A stretch of 17,451 nucleotides of DNA from an uncultured Eggerthellaceae bacterium (lineage in GTDB: Bacteria; Actinomycetota; Coriobacteriia; Coriobacteriales; Eggerthellaceae). The notes beneath the pieces are model-generated. The model searched no databases and had not been told where the DNA came from. It saw only the letters and a list, made by a program, of their open reading frames with translations. The first letter of the stretch is position 1, and each line of letters opens with the position of its first letter. The stretch is taken from contig CAQLOA010000013.1 of assembly GCA_948829205.1 (NCBI GenBank), positions 1-17,451 of the forward strand, written 5' to 3'. This document shows positions 7,632 through 14,582 of the stretch, one piece after another. The position numbers and the translations under genes were made by a program.

Positions 7632-7640
7632 GTGGGGACT

Positions 7641-9500
7641 ATGGCATTCCTTCTTGGGACAGAGAAAGCAACCGTCGAGATGCCGACGAAGCTCGTGCTG
7701 GACGACGTGTCCATCGGCGTGGACGACGGGATGCGCGTCGGCATCGTCGGCGGAAACGGCGACGGCAAGTCCACCCTCCTGCGCCTGCTCGACGGCGACG
7801 TCGCGCCGAATTCCGGACGCGTCGTCAGGACGAACGGCGTACGCGTGGGGTTCCTGCGCCAGAGCGACTCGCTGGGCGACGACGAGACGGTGCGGCATGC
7901 CGTGGTGGGCGACGCGCCCGAATACGAATGGGCGTCCGATGCGCGCATACGCGGCATTCTGGACGGCCTTCTTCCCGACATCGGGTTCGACCGTCCGGTG
8001 GGAAGCCTCTCGGGCGGCCAGCGCAGGCGCGTCGACCTGGCGCGAGTGCTCGCCGGCGACTGGGACGTCGTCATGCTCGACGAGCCCACCAACCATCTGG
8101 ACATGCGCACCATCACGTGGCTGGCCGATCACTTGAAGACGCGATGGCGTCCAGGCGTCGGGGCCCTTCTGGTGGTCAGCCACGACCGTTGGTTCCTGGA
8201 CGAGGCGTGCAACGCGATGTGGGAGGTGCACGACGGGCATGTCGACGCCTTCGAAGGCGGGTTCTCGGCCTATGTGATGCAGCGTGTGGAACGTCAGCGC
8301 GTGGCCGCCGTCACCGAGCAGCGCAGGCAGAACAGGCTGCGGCGCGAGCTGGCGTGGCTGTCCCGTGGGGCCAGGGCGCGTGCCACGAAGCCCAAGTTCC
8401 ACGTGGCTGCGGCGAGAGAGCTCATCGCCGACGTGCCCGAGCTGCGCAACCCTCCCGAGCTCAAGCGCATGGCGATGGCGCGCATCGGCAAGGACGTGGT
8501 CGAGCTGCAAGGCGTGGGCGTCAAGTATCCTGGGTCGGACCGCGCGGTGTTCGACGGCATCGACTGGACCATAGGCCCTGGCGGCCGCATCGGCATCGTA
8601 GGAGGGAACGGCGCGGGGAAGACCACGCTGCTGAACGTGGTGCGTGGGGCGCTCGAGCCCACGGCGGGCCGCGTGAAGATCGGGTCGACGGTTCGCTTCG
8701 CGATGCTTTCGCAAAGGCTGGACGGCCTGTCGGAGTTCGACGGCGACCGCGTCCGCGAGGTCGTGGGGCGCTATCCGCACAGGCGCATGGCCGATGGCAA
8801 GGAGATGACGTCGTCGAAGATCCTGGAGGACCTGGGCTTCGGGCGTGACGACCTCAACGAGTTCGTCGTAGACCTCTCGGGCGGCCAGAAGCGTAGGCTC
8901 GCCCTGATGATGATCCTCATGGAGGAATCGAACGTGCTCATCCTGGACGAGCCCGGCAACGACCTGGATATAGACATGCTCGCCGCCCTCGAAGACATGC
9001 TGGACGGATGGCCTGGGACGCTGATCCTGGTGACGCACGACCGCAACCTCATGGAACGCGCAACCGACGACCAGTTCGCGTTGGTCGATGGCAGGCTGCG
9101 TCATCTTCCGGGAGGCATCGACGAGTTCCTGCGCCTTGCCAAGCATGCGGGGCGTGACGGGGGACGTTCGTTTTCTTCTCATCCGGATGATACGGGGCCA
9201 GGTGATTCGCCTCATCCGGACGGGTCAAAGGCGAACGTCCCCTGTCACGCTGACGCCGACACTCCGCCTGCCCTTTCCAACAAGGAGCGCCAGCGCCTGA
9301 AGAAGCTGGCGGCGTCGTGCGAGAAGAAGATGGCCACCGCCCAGGGCAGGATCGACGAGGCATCCTCGCGCATGGCCGAGATCGACCCCACCGACTACGA
9401 GGCGCTCGTAGCGTGCCAGGACGAGGTTGCCGAACTGAAGGCGCGCCTGTCCGAGCTCGAAACGGAATGGCTGGAGGCCTTGGAGGCGCTGGGGGAGTAA
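7641..9500 (+). CDS. ABC-F family ATPase, Uup-like
   Basis: A 619-residue soluble protein with two ATPase cassettes and no membrane domain, so a ribosome-associated ABC-F rather than a transporter. Cassette 1: Walker A GGNGDGKST (from about 37), LSGGQRRRVD (about 123) and MLDEPTNHLD. The inter-cassette linker contains LSRGARARATKPKFHVAAA and ELIADVPE, typical of actinobacterial Uup-like proteins and placed where ABC-F proteins contact P-site tRNA. Cassette 2: GGNGAGKTT (about 320), LSGGQKRRLALMMILM (about 412) and ILDEPGNDLDIDM, with Gly where Thr is usual. Residues about 504-537 are a low-complexity linker encoded by an inserted palindrome. Residues about 548-618 form a charged coiled coil as in Uup. 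ATG 7641 follows TATAAT by nine bases with no proper SD, fitting a leaderless transcript. Confidence 0.92.
   Translation: MAFLLGTEKATVEMPTKLVLDDVSIGVDDGMRVGIVGGNGDGKSTLLRLLDGDVAPNSGRVVRTNGVRVGFLRQSDSLGDDETVRHAVVGDAPEYEWASDARIRGILDGLLPDIGFDRPVGSLSGGQRRRVDLARVLAGDWDVVMLDEPTNHLDMRTITWLADHLKTRWRPGVGALLVVSHDRWFLDEACNAMWEVHDGHVDAFEGGFSAYVMQRVERQRVAAVTEQRRQNRLRRELAWLSRGARARATKPKFHVAAARELIADVPELRNPPELKRMAMARIGKDVVELQGVGVKYPGSDRAVFDGIDWTIGPGGRIGIVGGNGAGKTTLLNVVRGALEPTAGRVKIGSTVRFAMLSQRLDGLSEFDGDRVREVVGRYPHRRMADGKEMTSSKILEDLGFGRDDLNEFVVDLSGGQKRRLALMMILMEESNVLILDEPGNDLDIDMLAALEDMLDGWPGTLILVTHDRNLMERATDDQFALVDGRLRHLPGGIDEFLRLAKHAGRDGGRSFSSHPDDTGPGDSPHPDGSKANVPCHADADTPPALSNKERQRLKKLAASCEKKMATAQGRIDEASSRMAEIDPTDYEALVACQDEVAELKARLSELETEWLEALEALGE
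9152..9250. repeat. Imperfect palindromic repeat inserted in frame in the ABC-F gene
   Basis: Outer arms GCGTGACGGGGGACGTTCG (9152-9170) and the reverse complement of 9232-9250 match at 18 of 19 bases. Pairing continues after a diverged stretch with TCCGGATGA inside each arm, leaving a loop near 9194-9208. The 99-bp element adds 33 codons, keeps the frame and encodes a Pro/Asp/Ser/Gly-rich linker between cassette 2 and the coiled coil. Its arm shares the pattern of the intergenic palindrome at 9508-9599. Confidence 0.75.
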
Positions 9501-9507
9501 GGAGTGC

Positions 9508-9599
9508 GGAGTCATAGGGACGGTTCCCTTGACTCGCTCTATCTTTTCCGAACCATATCAAATAACTAAGCGAGTCAAGGGAACCGTCCCTATGACTCC
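9508..9599. repeat. 31-bp perfect inverted repeat (REP/MITE-like element)
   Basis: Bases 9508-9538 and 9569-9599 are exact reverse complements (31 of 31), separated by a 30-base A+T-rich loop. The arm contains GTCATAGGGACGGTTCCCTT followed by GACTCGCT. The element starts seven bases after the ABC-F stop and ends 12 bases before the ferritin -10. There is no T tail typical of an intrinsic terminator. No transposase is linked to it in the window. Confidence 0.85.
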
Positions 9600-9611
9600 A
9601 ACATCCAGCGG

Positions 9612-9617
9612 TATAAT
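9612..9617 (+). promoter_or_regulatory. -10 box of the ferritin promoter
   Basis: A perfect TATAAT lies 43 bases before the ferritin ATG; the predicted start near 9624 leaves a leader of about 30 nt with GGAAAGGAG. The -35 position falls inside the right arm of the adjacent inverted repeat (around 9589-9594), where no good -35 is visible. Confidence 0.65.
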
Positions 9618-9654
9618 TGCCGAACGAAACGACACCTTGTGGAAAGGAGCGTCA

Positions 9655-10167
9655 ATGGACGCAAAGGTTTACGACCTCATCAACGATCAGATCAACAAGG
9701 AGCTCTACTCGGCCTACCTCTATCTGGCTATCGCCGACTACTACGCCGACGCCGGGCTCGACGGCTATGCCAACTTCTACACGATCCAGGCGCAGGAGGA
9801 GCGCGACCATGCGCTCATCTTCCGCAAGTATCTGCTCGAGAACGACGAGATGCCCGCGCTGAAGGCCATCGACGCCCCCGACAAGGAGTTCCACGACTTC
9901 ATGGAGCCCCTGAAGGCTGCGTACGAACACGAGCAGTACGTCACCGGCCTTATCGACAACATCTACAAGGTCGCGTCCGAGGCGCACGACTACCGCGCCT
10001 GCCAGTTCCTCCAGTGGTTCATCGACGAGCAGATGGAGGAGGAAGACACCGCGCGCGACATGATCACGAAGATGGAGCTCTTCGGCGAGGACAGGCACTC
10101 CCTTTACGAGCTCGACGTGAAGCTGCAGGCAAGGGCCTACTCCACCCCCGCCAAGCTGGCCGAATAA
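9655..10167 (+). CDS. ftnA: Non-heme ferritin (FtnA type)
   Basis: A 170-residue cytoplasmic iron-storage protein that oxidises Fe(II) and stores the mineral in a 24-subunit shell. Ferroxidase ligands in the expected order: Glu16 and Tyr23 in NKELYSAYLYLA, Glu49 and His52 in EERDHA, Glu93 in EHEQYV, and Gln126/Glu129 in WFIDEQMEEED. There is no haem-binding Met typical of bacterioferritin in the equivalent helix. ATG 9655 is set by GGAAAGGAG five bases upstream; an open frame upstream only reads through the inverted repeat. It has its own -10 and a terminator 12 bases after the stop, so it is monocistronic. Confidence 0.95.
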   Translation: MDAKVYDLINDQINKELYSAYLYLAIADYYADAGLDGYANFYTIQAQEERDHALIFRKYLLENDEMPALKAIDAPDKEFHDFMEPLKAAYEHEQYVTGLIDNIYKVASEAHDYRACQFLQWFIDEQMEEEDTARDMITKMELFGEDRHSLYELDVKLQARAYSTPAKLAE

Positions 10168-10179
10168 AACGCTTTCAGC

Positions 10180-10229
10180 ACGCACGAAAAAGCCGCGGGC
10201 CGAATGGGCCTGCGGCTTTTTTCGTGCGT
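10180..10229. terminator. Bidirectional intrinsic terminator between ferritin and the small acidic gene
   Basis: A 10-bp GC-rich core (10192-10201 with 10207-10216, one G-U pair, loop GAATG) is flanked by five A (10187-10191) on the left and six T (10217-10222) on the right; outer arms ACGCACG/CGTGCGT also pair. The T tract serves the ferritin transcript and, on the other strand, the A tract serves the convergent small gene. It lies 12-13 bases from each stop codon. Confidence 0.9.
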
Positions 10230-10242
10230 ATGCCTCGAAGGG

Positions 10243-10410
10243 CTACTGCTGCGCCTGCTCGAAGGTGAACGCCGTCTCGGCGGCCTCGGCGGCTGCCTGC
10301 TCGTCGCCCATCGCGTCGAAGTCCTCGACGGATGCCTCGGCCTCGGCCACGGTCTCCTGCTCGATGCGCTCAAGGTCCTTGCGGGCGTCTTCGTCTCTGG
10401 TGTCGATCAT
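10243..10410 (-). CDS. Small acidic hypothetical protein (55 aa)
   Basis: I do not recognise a family. The minus-strand ATG at 10410 is preceded by AGGAGGAGATTGAA, the strongest SD in the window, which decides this start over a longer open frame from 10506. The 55 residues begin MIDTRDEDARKDLERIEQET and end FTFEQAQQ; 18 are Asp or Glu, only four are Lys or Arg, with no Cys and no membrane segment, suggesting a soluble, largely helical or disordered protein. The stop lies 13 bases from the shared terminator. TAGAAT on this strand (10462-10457) may be its -10. The tidy SD-ORF-terminator arrangement argues that it is real; its function is unknown. Confidence 0.65.
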   Translation of the reverse strand: MIDTRDEDARKDLERIEQETVAEAEASVEDFDAMGDEQAAAEAAETAFTFEQAQQ

Positions 10411-10456
10411 TTCAATCTCCTCCTTTTGGTCGGTGCCGTTTCCTCTTGTGCGTCCG

Positions 10457-10462
10457 ATTCTA
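10457..10462 (-). promoter_or_regulatory. Possible -10 box of the small acidic gene
   Basis: On the minus strand TAGAAT (five of six to consensus) would start transcription near 10450, giving a leader of about 40 nt with the strong SD. No matching -35 is seen at 16-18 bases. A 5-bp hairpin (GCCCC, 7-base loop, GGGGC, 10464-10480) lies just upstream of it. The rest of 10411-10702 shows no other gene or element I can support. Confidence 0.3.
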
Positions 10463-10702
10463 TGCCCCGCTTGCAGGGGCGCGCGGCGGTCGCCTTCTTT
10501 TGTCAAGCCGCCGTTACTGGGAGGATGCCATCGCGAGAAATTGCATTCGGCGCCATCCGGGTCACGGATGTGTAACCGATGCCGCGACGGTCGTCGCAGC
10601 CGCCTGGCATTGGTTCATCATCTGTTCGTACGGACTGATGCGGGCGTTCCATTGGATGCGTTCCGACGGCACGCAGGCCCGCACGAAAGGAGCGTGTTCT
10701 AC

Positions 10703-11257
10703 ATGTCTAAGAAGGTTGCCATTTTCGTGGGGAACGGAACCGAGCCGGTGGAGGCCATAGCCCCGGCGGATGTCCTGACGCGCGGAAACGTCGGCGTCGA
10801 CTTCGTCAGCGTGATGCATGGCACCGAGGTGAACCTGGCGCAGAACATAAAGATGGAGGCAGACGTGGTGGAAGGCCGCTTCGACCCCTCCGCCTACGAC
10901 ATGGTGGTGATCCCCGGCGGGTCCGTCGGAGTGGAGAACCTGGCCAAGAGCGGGGTCGTGGCCGATGCGCTCAGGCAGTTCATGGGCGAAGGCCGCAAGG
11001 TGTCGTCCATTTGCGCCGGACCGACCATCCTGGCGGACATGGGGCTTCTGGACGGGCACGTGGCCACGTGCTATCCCGGCTGTCAGGCGAACTTCCCCGA
11101 AGGCTGCTACCAGGACGTGCGCGGGGTCGTGGTCGACAGGAACCTCATCACTGCATCGGGCCCTGGGCAGGCGCTCGATTTCGGGATCGCCATGCTGCGT
11201 TCGCTCGCGGGCGACGAGGTGGCCGACAGCGTGAAGGCCGGCATGCTTGTGGGCTAG
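10703..11257 (+). CDS. DJ-1/PfpI family protein
   Basis: A 184-residue cytoplasmic protein of the DJ-1/ThiJ/PfpI superfamily. The start MSKKVAIFVGNGTEPVEA carries the conserved acidic residue (Glu17) that sits next to the reactive cysteine; VVIPGG (68-73) and the nucleophile elbow SSICAGPTILADMGLL (Cys104) follow, then ATCYPG and ASGPGQALDFGIAML. Members are described as stress-related chaperones, deglycases or amidase-like enzymes, and the exact activity of this one cannot be told. ATG 10703 has AAAGGAG at a slightly long spacing of 10 bases; the upstream in-frame extension lies antisense to the small acidic gene and is not coding. No convincing promoter was found in the 196 bases upstream of the small-gene region. 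A terminator follows directly, so it is a single-gene unit. Confidence 0.9.
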   Translation: MSKKVAIFVGNGTEPVEAIAPADVLTRGNVGVDFVSVMHGTEVNLAQNIKMEADVVEGRFDPSAYDMVVIPGGSVGVENLAKSGVVADALRQFMGEGRKVSSICAGPTILADMGLLDGHVATCYPGCQANFPEGCYQDVRGVVVDRNLITASGPGQALDFGIAMLRSLAGDEVADSVKAGMLVG

Positions 11258-11282
11258 CGCACCGTCCGGTTGCGACTTTTTT
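11258..11282 (+). terminator. Putative intrinsic terminator after the DJ-1/PfpI gene
   Basis: CGCACC pairs with GGTTGCG with one bulged base and a four-base loop, starting at the base after the stop codon, followed by AC and six T (11277-11282). It is a short stem, but placement and tail are right. Confidence 0.55.
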
Positions 11283-11284
11283 GC

Positions 11285-11333
11285 AGGATTGCAAGCAATG
11301 GTTGCTTGCAATCCTCGCATTTACGGGTAGGCT
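11285..11333 (+). promoter_or_regulatory. Operator-like palindrome and promoter of the MacB-type exporter
   Basis: AGGATTGCAAGCAA (11285-11298) and its exact reverse complement (11302-11315) form a 14-bp-arm palindrome around TGG. TTGCAA (11306-11311) in the right arm and TAGGCT (11328-11333, TAnnnT type) are 16 bases apart, and the ATG follows the -10 by six bases, implying a leaderless mRNA. The palindrome overlapping the -35 fits a repressor site. No T tail follows, so a terminator role is less likely. Confidence 0.55.
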
Positions 11334-11339
11334 GTTAGG

Positions 11340-14300
11340 ATGCTTCAGCTCAAGAACATCCGAAAGTCCTACACCACCGGCGACTTCACGCAGGTCGCGC
11401 TCGACGACGTTTCGGTGTCGTTCCGCGACAACGAGTTCGTCGCCATACTGGGCCCTTCCGGTTCGGGCAAGACCACCTTGCTCAACATCATAGGAGGCCT
11501 GGACAACTACGACTCGGGCGACCTGGTGGTGGACGGCGTGTCCACCAAGAAATACAAGGACCGCGACTGGGACACGTTCCGCAACAACCGTGTCGGGTTC
11601 GTGTTCCAAAGCTACAACCTCATCCCGCACCAGACGGTGCTGCAGAACGTCGAGCTGGCGCTGACGCTTTCCGGCGTGGGGCGCGAGGAACGCCGCAAGC
11701 GCGCGGTCGAGGCGCTCGAGCGCGTGGGGCTGGGCGAGCATGTCAACAAGCGCCCGAACCAGCTTTCGGGCGGGCAGATGCAGCGCGTCGCCATAGCCCG
11801 CGCGCTCATCAACGACCCCGAGATCCTGCTTGCCGACGAGCCCACGGGCGCTTTGGACAGCAGGACGAGCATTCAGATCATGGACCTGTTGACCGAGATC
11901 GCCTCGGACAGGCTCGTGGTGATGGTCACGCACAACCCCGAGCTCGCGGAAGACTACGCCACGCGCATCGTGAACCTGGCCGACGGCGAGATCGTGAACG
12001 ATTCCGACCCCTACGTGCCCACGGCGGCCGATTTGGCCAAGGTGTCAAAGAAGAAGGTCCGCCGCACCTCGATGAGTTTTCTCACGGCGCTCTCGCTTTC
12101 CTTCAACAACCTTATGACGAAGAAGGGCCGCACCATCATGACGGCCTTCGCCGGCTCCATCGGCATCATCGGCATCGCGTCCATTCTGGCGTTGGCGAAC
12201 GGCGTGAACAACTACATAGCCAGCGTGGAAGAGGAGACGCTGTCCTCCTATCCTCTGCAGATAACCAGCACTGGGTTCGACATGAGCTCCATGATGGTGT
12301 CGTCCATGGGAATGGGGGGCACGTCTTCCGACGACGGCGAGGGTGGCGCAGTGCATGAGGCGGGCGACGACACCGTCGTGCGCGAGGCGGAAATCATGGG
12401 CCGCATGTTCGAAAGCGTGGGGTCGAACGACCTCGCCTCGCTGAAGGAATACCTGGACAGCGGCGAAAGCGGGATGGACGAGCTCGTCAACGACATCGAG
12501 TACAAGTACAATGTGACGGCGAACGTCTTCCTGGCCGACACCGAGAACGGCGTCCAGCAGGTGAACCCGGACACGACGTTCGCGTCGATGGGGCTGGGGT
12601 CTGGCATGTCCACCAGCGGCATCATGTCGCAGATGATGAGCACCGACATGTTCGCCCAGATGATGGGCACCATCGACATGGCGAAGGAGGGCTACGACGT
12701 CAAGGCCGGACACTGGCCCGAGAAGCCCAATGAATGCGTGCTCGTTCTGACTCACAACGGCAGCGTCAGCGACTTCCTGCTTTACATCCTCGGGCTGCGC
12801 GACCGCACCGTTCTCGACGACATGGTGCGGGCGTTCGTGAACGAGGAGGAAGTGGTCACCAAGGTGGACGACGACAAGGAGTTCACCTACCGCGACTTCC
12901 TCGACTTGAAGCTGAAGCTCGTGTGCTCGGCCGACTTCTACCAGTATGACGAGGAATTCGACGTCTGGGTGGACAAGTCTGGAGACGAGGAGTACATGAA
13001 GGGCGTCGTCGCCAGCAGCGAGGACTTGGTCATATCCGGCATCGTCCAGCCGAAGGACGACGCCAACACCACCATGATGAACTCGGGCATCTACTACACG
13101 CCCGCGCTGACCGACATGCTCATCGAGCAGGCCGGCAGGACGCAGATCGTGCAGGAGCAGCTGGCCGAACCTGCCGTTGACGTGTTCAACGGCAAGACGT
13201 TTGCCGAGGAAGCCGAGGACGGCGGTGCGGACGAGGAATCTCCCATGGAGAACCTGTTCACCGTGGACACCGACGCGCTTTCTGCGGCGTTCAAGTTCGA
13301 CGAGAGCAAGATGAAGCTCGACCTGTCAGGGCTCGACATCGACTTCGACTCGTCCAGCCTGCCTGAGCCCCCGCCGTTCGACATGAGTGCCGTGGGAGGC
13401 GCAGGCGATGGGGCGGCGGATGCTTCGTCGGATGCTGGCACCGAGGCTGCCAAGCAGATGGTTTCGGAGCTCATGGCAGGATACCTGAGCTACATCACCT
13501 CGTCAGGCGGAAGCCTCCCTGCCGGCCCCGATGCTGTACAGCAATCCATAATGGGATACATGGAAACCGATGATGCGCGGGCCATCATGCAACGCTATTC
13601 CGATACCATGCAAGGCATCCAACAGCAGCAAATGGCCGCCATGCAGGGCTACATCCAGCAGTACATGCAGGACTACATGACCCAGATGATGACGGCGCTT
13701 TCAGCGCAGATGCAGCAGTCCATCGCTACGGCCCTCACCAAGGCCATGGGTGACTTCTCGGCCAGCATGTCCAGCGCCATGAGCATCGACGAGGAGGCGT
13801 TCAAGGACGCGTTCTCGTTCGACATGACCGAGGACGAGCTGACCGAGCTCATCATGTCCATGATGTCGCCCGAGGAGGCATCGTTCGACAACAACCTGGC
13901 GAAGCTAGACTACGCGCAGGCGGACAAGCCCTACGAGATCGACATATTCGCGAAGGACTTCGAGGCGAAGCAGGGGGTCGTCGACATCCTGGACGCCTAC
14001 AACGACCGCATGAACTCAAGCGGCCAGGAATCGAAGGCCATCACCTATACCGACATCGTGGGCGCGCTGATGAGCTCGGTCACCACCATCATCGACATGA
14101 TCAGCTACGTGCTCATCGCGTTCGTGTCCATATCTCTGGTGGTCAGCTCCATCATGATCGGCGTGATCACCTACATAAGCGTGCTCGAGCGCCGCAAGGA
14201 GATCGGCATCCTTCGCGCCATCGGCGCCAGCAAGGGCAACATCTCGCAGATATTCAACGCCGAGACGGTCATCGAGGGGCTGATATCGGGCGTGCTTGGC

Positions 14301-14501
14301 GTGGGCATCACGGCCCTTGCATGCATTCCGGCCAGCGCAATAGTCTATGCGCTGTTCGACGTTCCCGACGTTGCCAGCCTGCCTTGGGTGGCGGCGTTGG
14401 TGCTGGTTCTCATCAGCGTGTTCCTGTCGTTCATAGCCGGACTGATCCCGGCCAGCTCGGCCAGCCGCAAGGACCCGGTGGAGGCCCTCCGCAGCGAATA
14501 G
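11340..14501 (+). CDS. MacB-type ABC exporter, ATPase fused to FtsX-fold permease
   Basis: A 1053-residue single-chain half-transporter. The N-terminal ATPase has Walker A GPSGSGKTT (38-46), signature LSGGQMQRV (142-150), Walker B ILLADEPTGALDS and switch His198. TM1 lies at about 265-288; an extracytoplasmic region of over 600 residues follows; three helices close the chain, with the FtsX-family loop VLERRKEIGILRAIGASKG and the terminal SRKDPVEALRSE. Such MacB/FtsX proteins dimerise and usually export peptides, antibiotics or envelope molecules by mechanotransmission. The large domain is odd: 9 Met in residues 417-447, and 13 Gln plus 8 Met in 757-794, looking coiled-coil. No membrane-fusion partner is adjacent. 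The ATG has no SD and lies six bases after a -10. Substrate unknown. Confidence 0.9.
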   Translation: MLQLKNIRKSYTTGDFTQVALDDVSVSFRDNEFVAILGPSGSGKTTLLNIIGGLDNYDSGDLVVDGVSTKKYKDRDWDTFRNNRVGFVFQSYNLIPHQTVLQNVELALTLSGVGREERRKRAVEALERVGLGEHVNKRPNQLSGGQMQRVAIARALINDPEILLADEPTGALDSRTSIQIMDLLTEIASDRLVVMVTHNPELAEDYATRIVNLADGEIVNDSDPYVPTAADLAKVSKKKVRRTSMSFLTALSLSFNNLMTKKGRTIMTAFAGSIGIIGIASILALANGVNNYIASVEEETLSSYPLQITSTGFDMSSMMVSSMGMGGTSSDDGEGGAVHEAGDDTVVREAEIMGRMFESVGSNDLASLKEYLDSGESGMDELVNDIEYKYNVTANVFLADTENGVQQVNPDTTFASMGLGSGMSTSGIMSQMMSTDMFAQMMGTIDMAKEGYDVKAGHWPEKPNECVLVLTHNGSVSDFLLYILGLRDRTVLDDMVRAFVNEEEVVTKVDDDKEFTYRDFLDLKLKLVCSADFYQYDEEFDVWVDKSGDEEYMKGVVASSEDLVISGIVQPKDDANTTMMNSGIYYTPALTDMLIEQAGRTQIVQEQLAEPAVDVFNGKTFAEEAEDGGADEESPMENLFTVDTDALSAAFKFDESKMKLDLSGLDIDFDSSSLPEPPPFDMSAVGGAGDGAADASSDAGTEAAKQMVSELMAGYLSYITSSGGSLPAGPDAVQQSIMGYMETDDARAIMQRYSDTMQGIQQQQMAAMQGYIQQYMQDYMTQMMTALSAQMQQSIATALTKAMGDFSASMSSAMSIDEEAFKDAFSFDMTEDELTELIMSMMSPEEASFDNNLAKLDYAQADKPYEIDIFAKDFEAKQGVVDILDAYNDRMNSSGQESKAITYTDIVGALMSSVTTIIDMISYVLIAFVSISLVVSSIMIGVITYISVLERRKEIGILRAIGASKGNISQIFNAETVIEGLISGVLGVGITALACIPASAIVYALFDVPDVASLPWVAALVLVLISVFLSFIAGLIPASSASRKDPVEALRSE

Positions 14502-14570
14502 GCGCGCCCCGACACGCGCTGCGTGCTCGATTCGCTATGTAATCAAGCGTGAACGCTGGGCGAATTGTTT

Positions 14571-14576
14571 TAATAT
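14571..14576 (+). promoter_or_regulatory. Putative -10 for a leaderless AlgI transcript
   Basis: TAATAT (TAnnnT type) ends six bases before the ATG at 14583, the same spacing as at mnmA and the MacB gene. There is no SD before this ATG, though the protein N-terminus shows it is the correct start. An overlapping TATACT (14574-14579) is too close to the ATG. No clear -35 is seen. Confidence 0.4.
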
Positions 14577-14582
14577 ACTCGC

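Noticed and set aside
10501..10506. Perfect TTGACA on the minus strand as the -35 of the small acidic gene
   Set aside because: The only -10-like hexamer (TAGAAT) is 38 bases away, far beyond a usable spacing, and nothing -10-like lies at 16-18 bases.
11285..11319. Palindrome before the MacB gene as an intrinsic terminator
   Set aside because: The stem is strong but not GC-rich and is followed by CGCATTTACG rather than a T run; a separate stem with six T just upstream already fits the terminator of the DJ-1 gene.
14502..14525. GC-rich hairpins after the MacB gene as a terminator
   Set aside because: Five-base-pair stems (GCGCG/CGCGC; CACGC/GCGTG) without a T tail are expected by chance in DNA of this composition.
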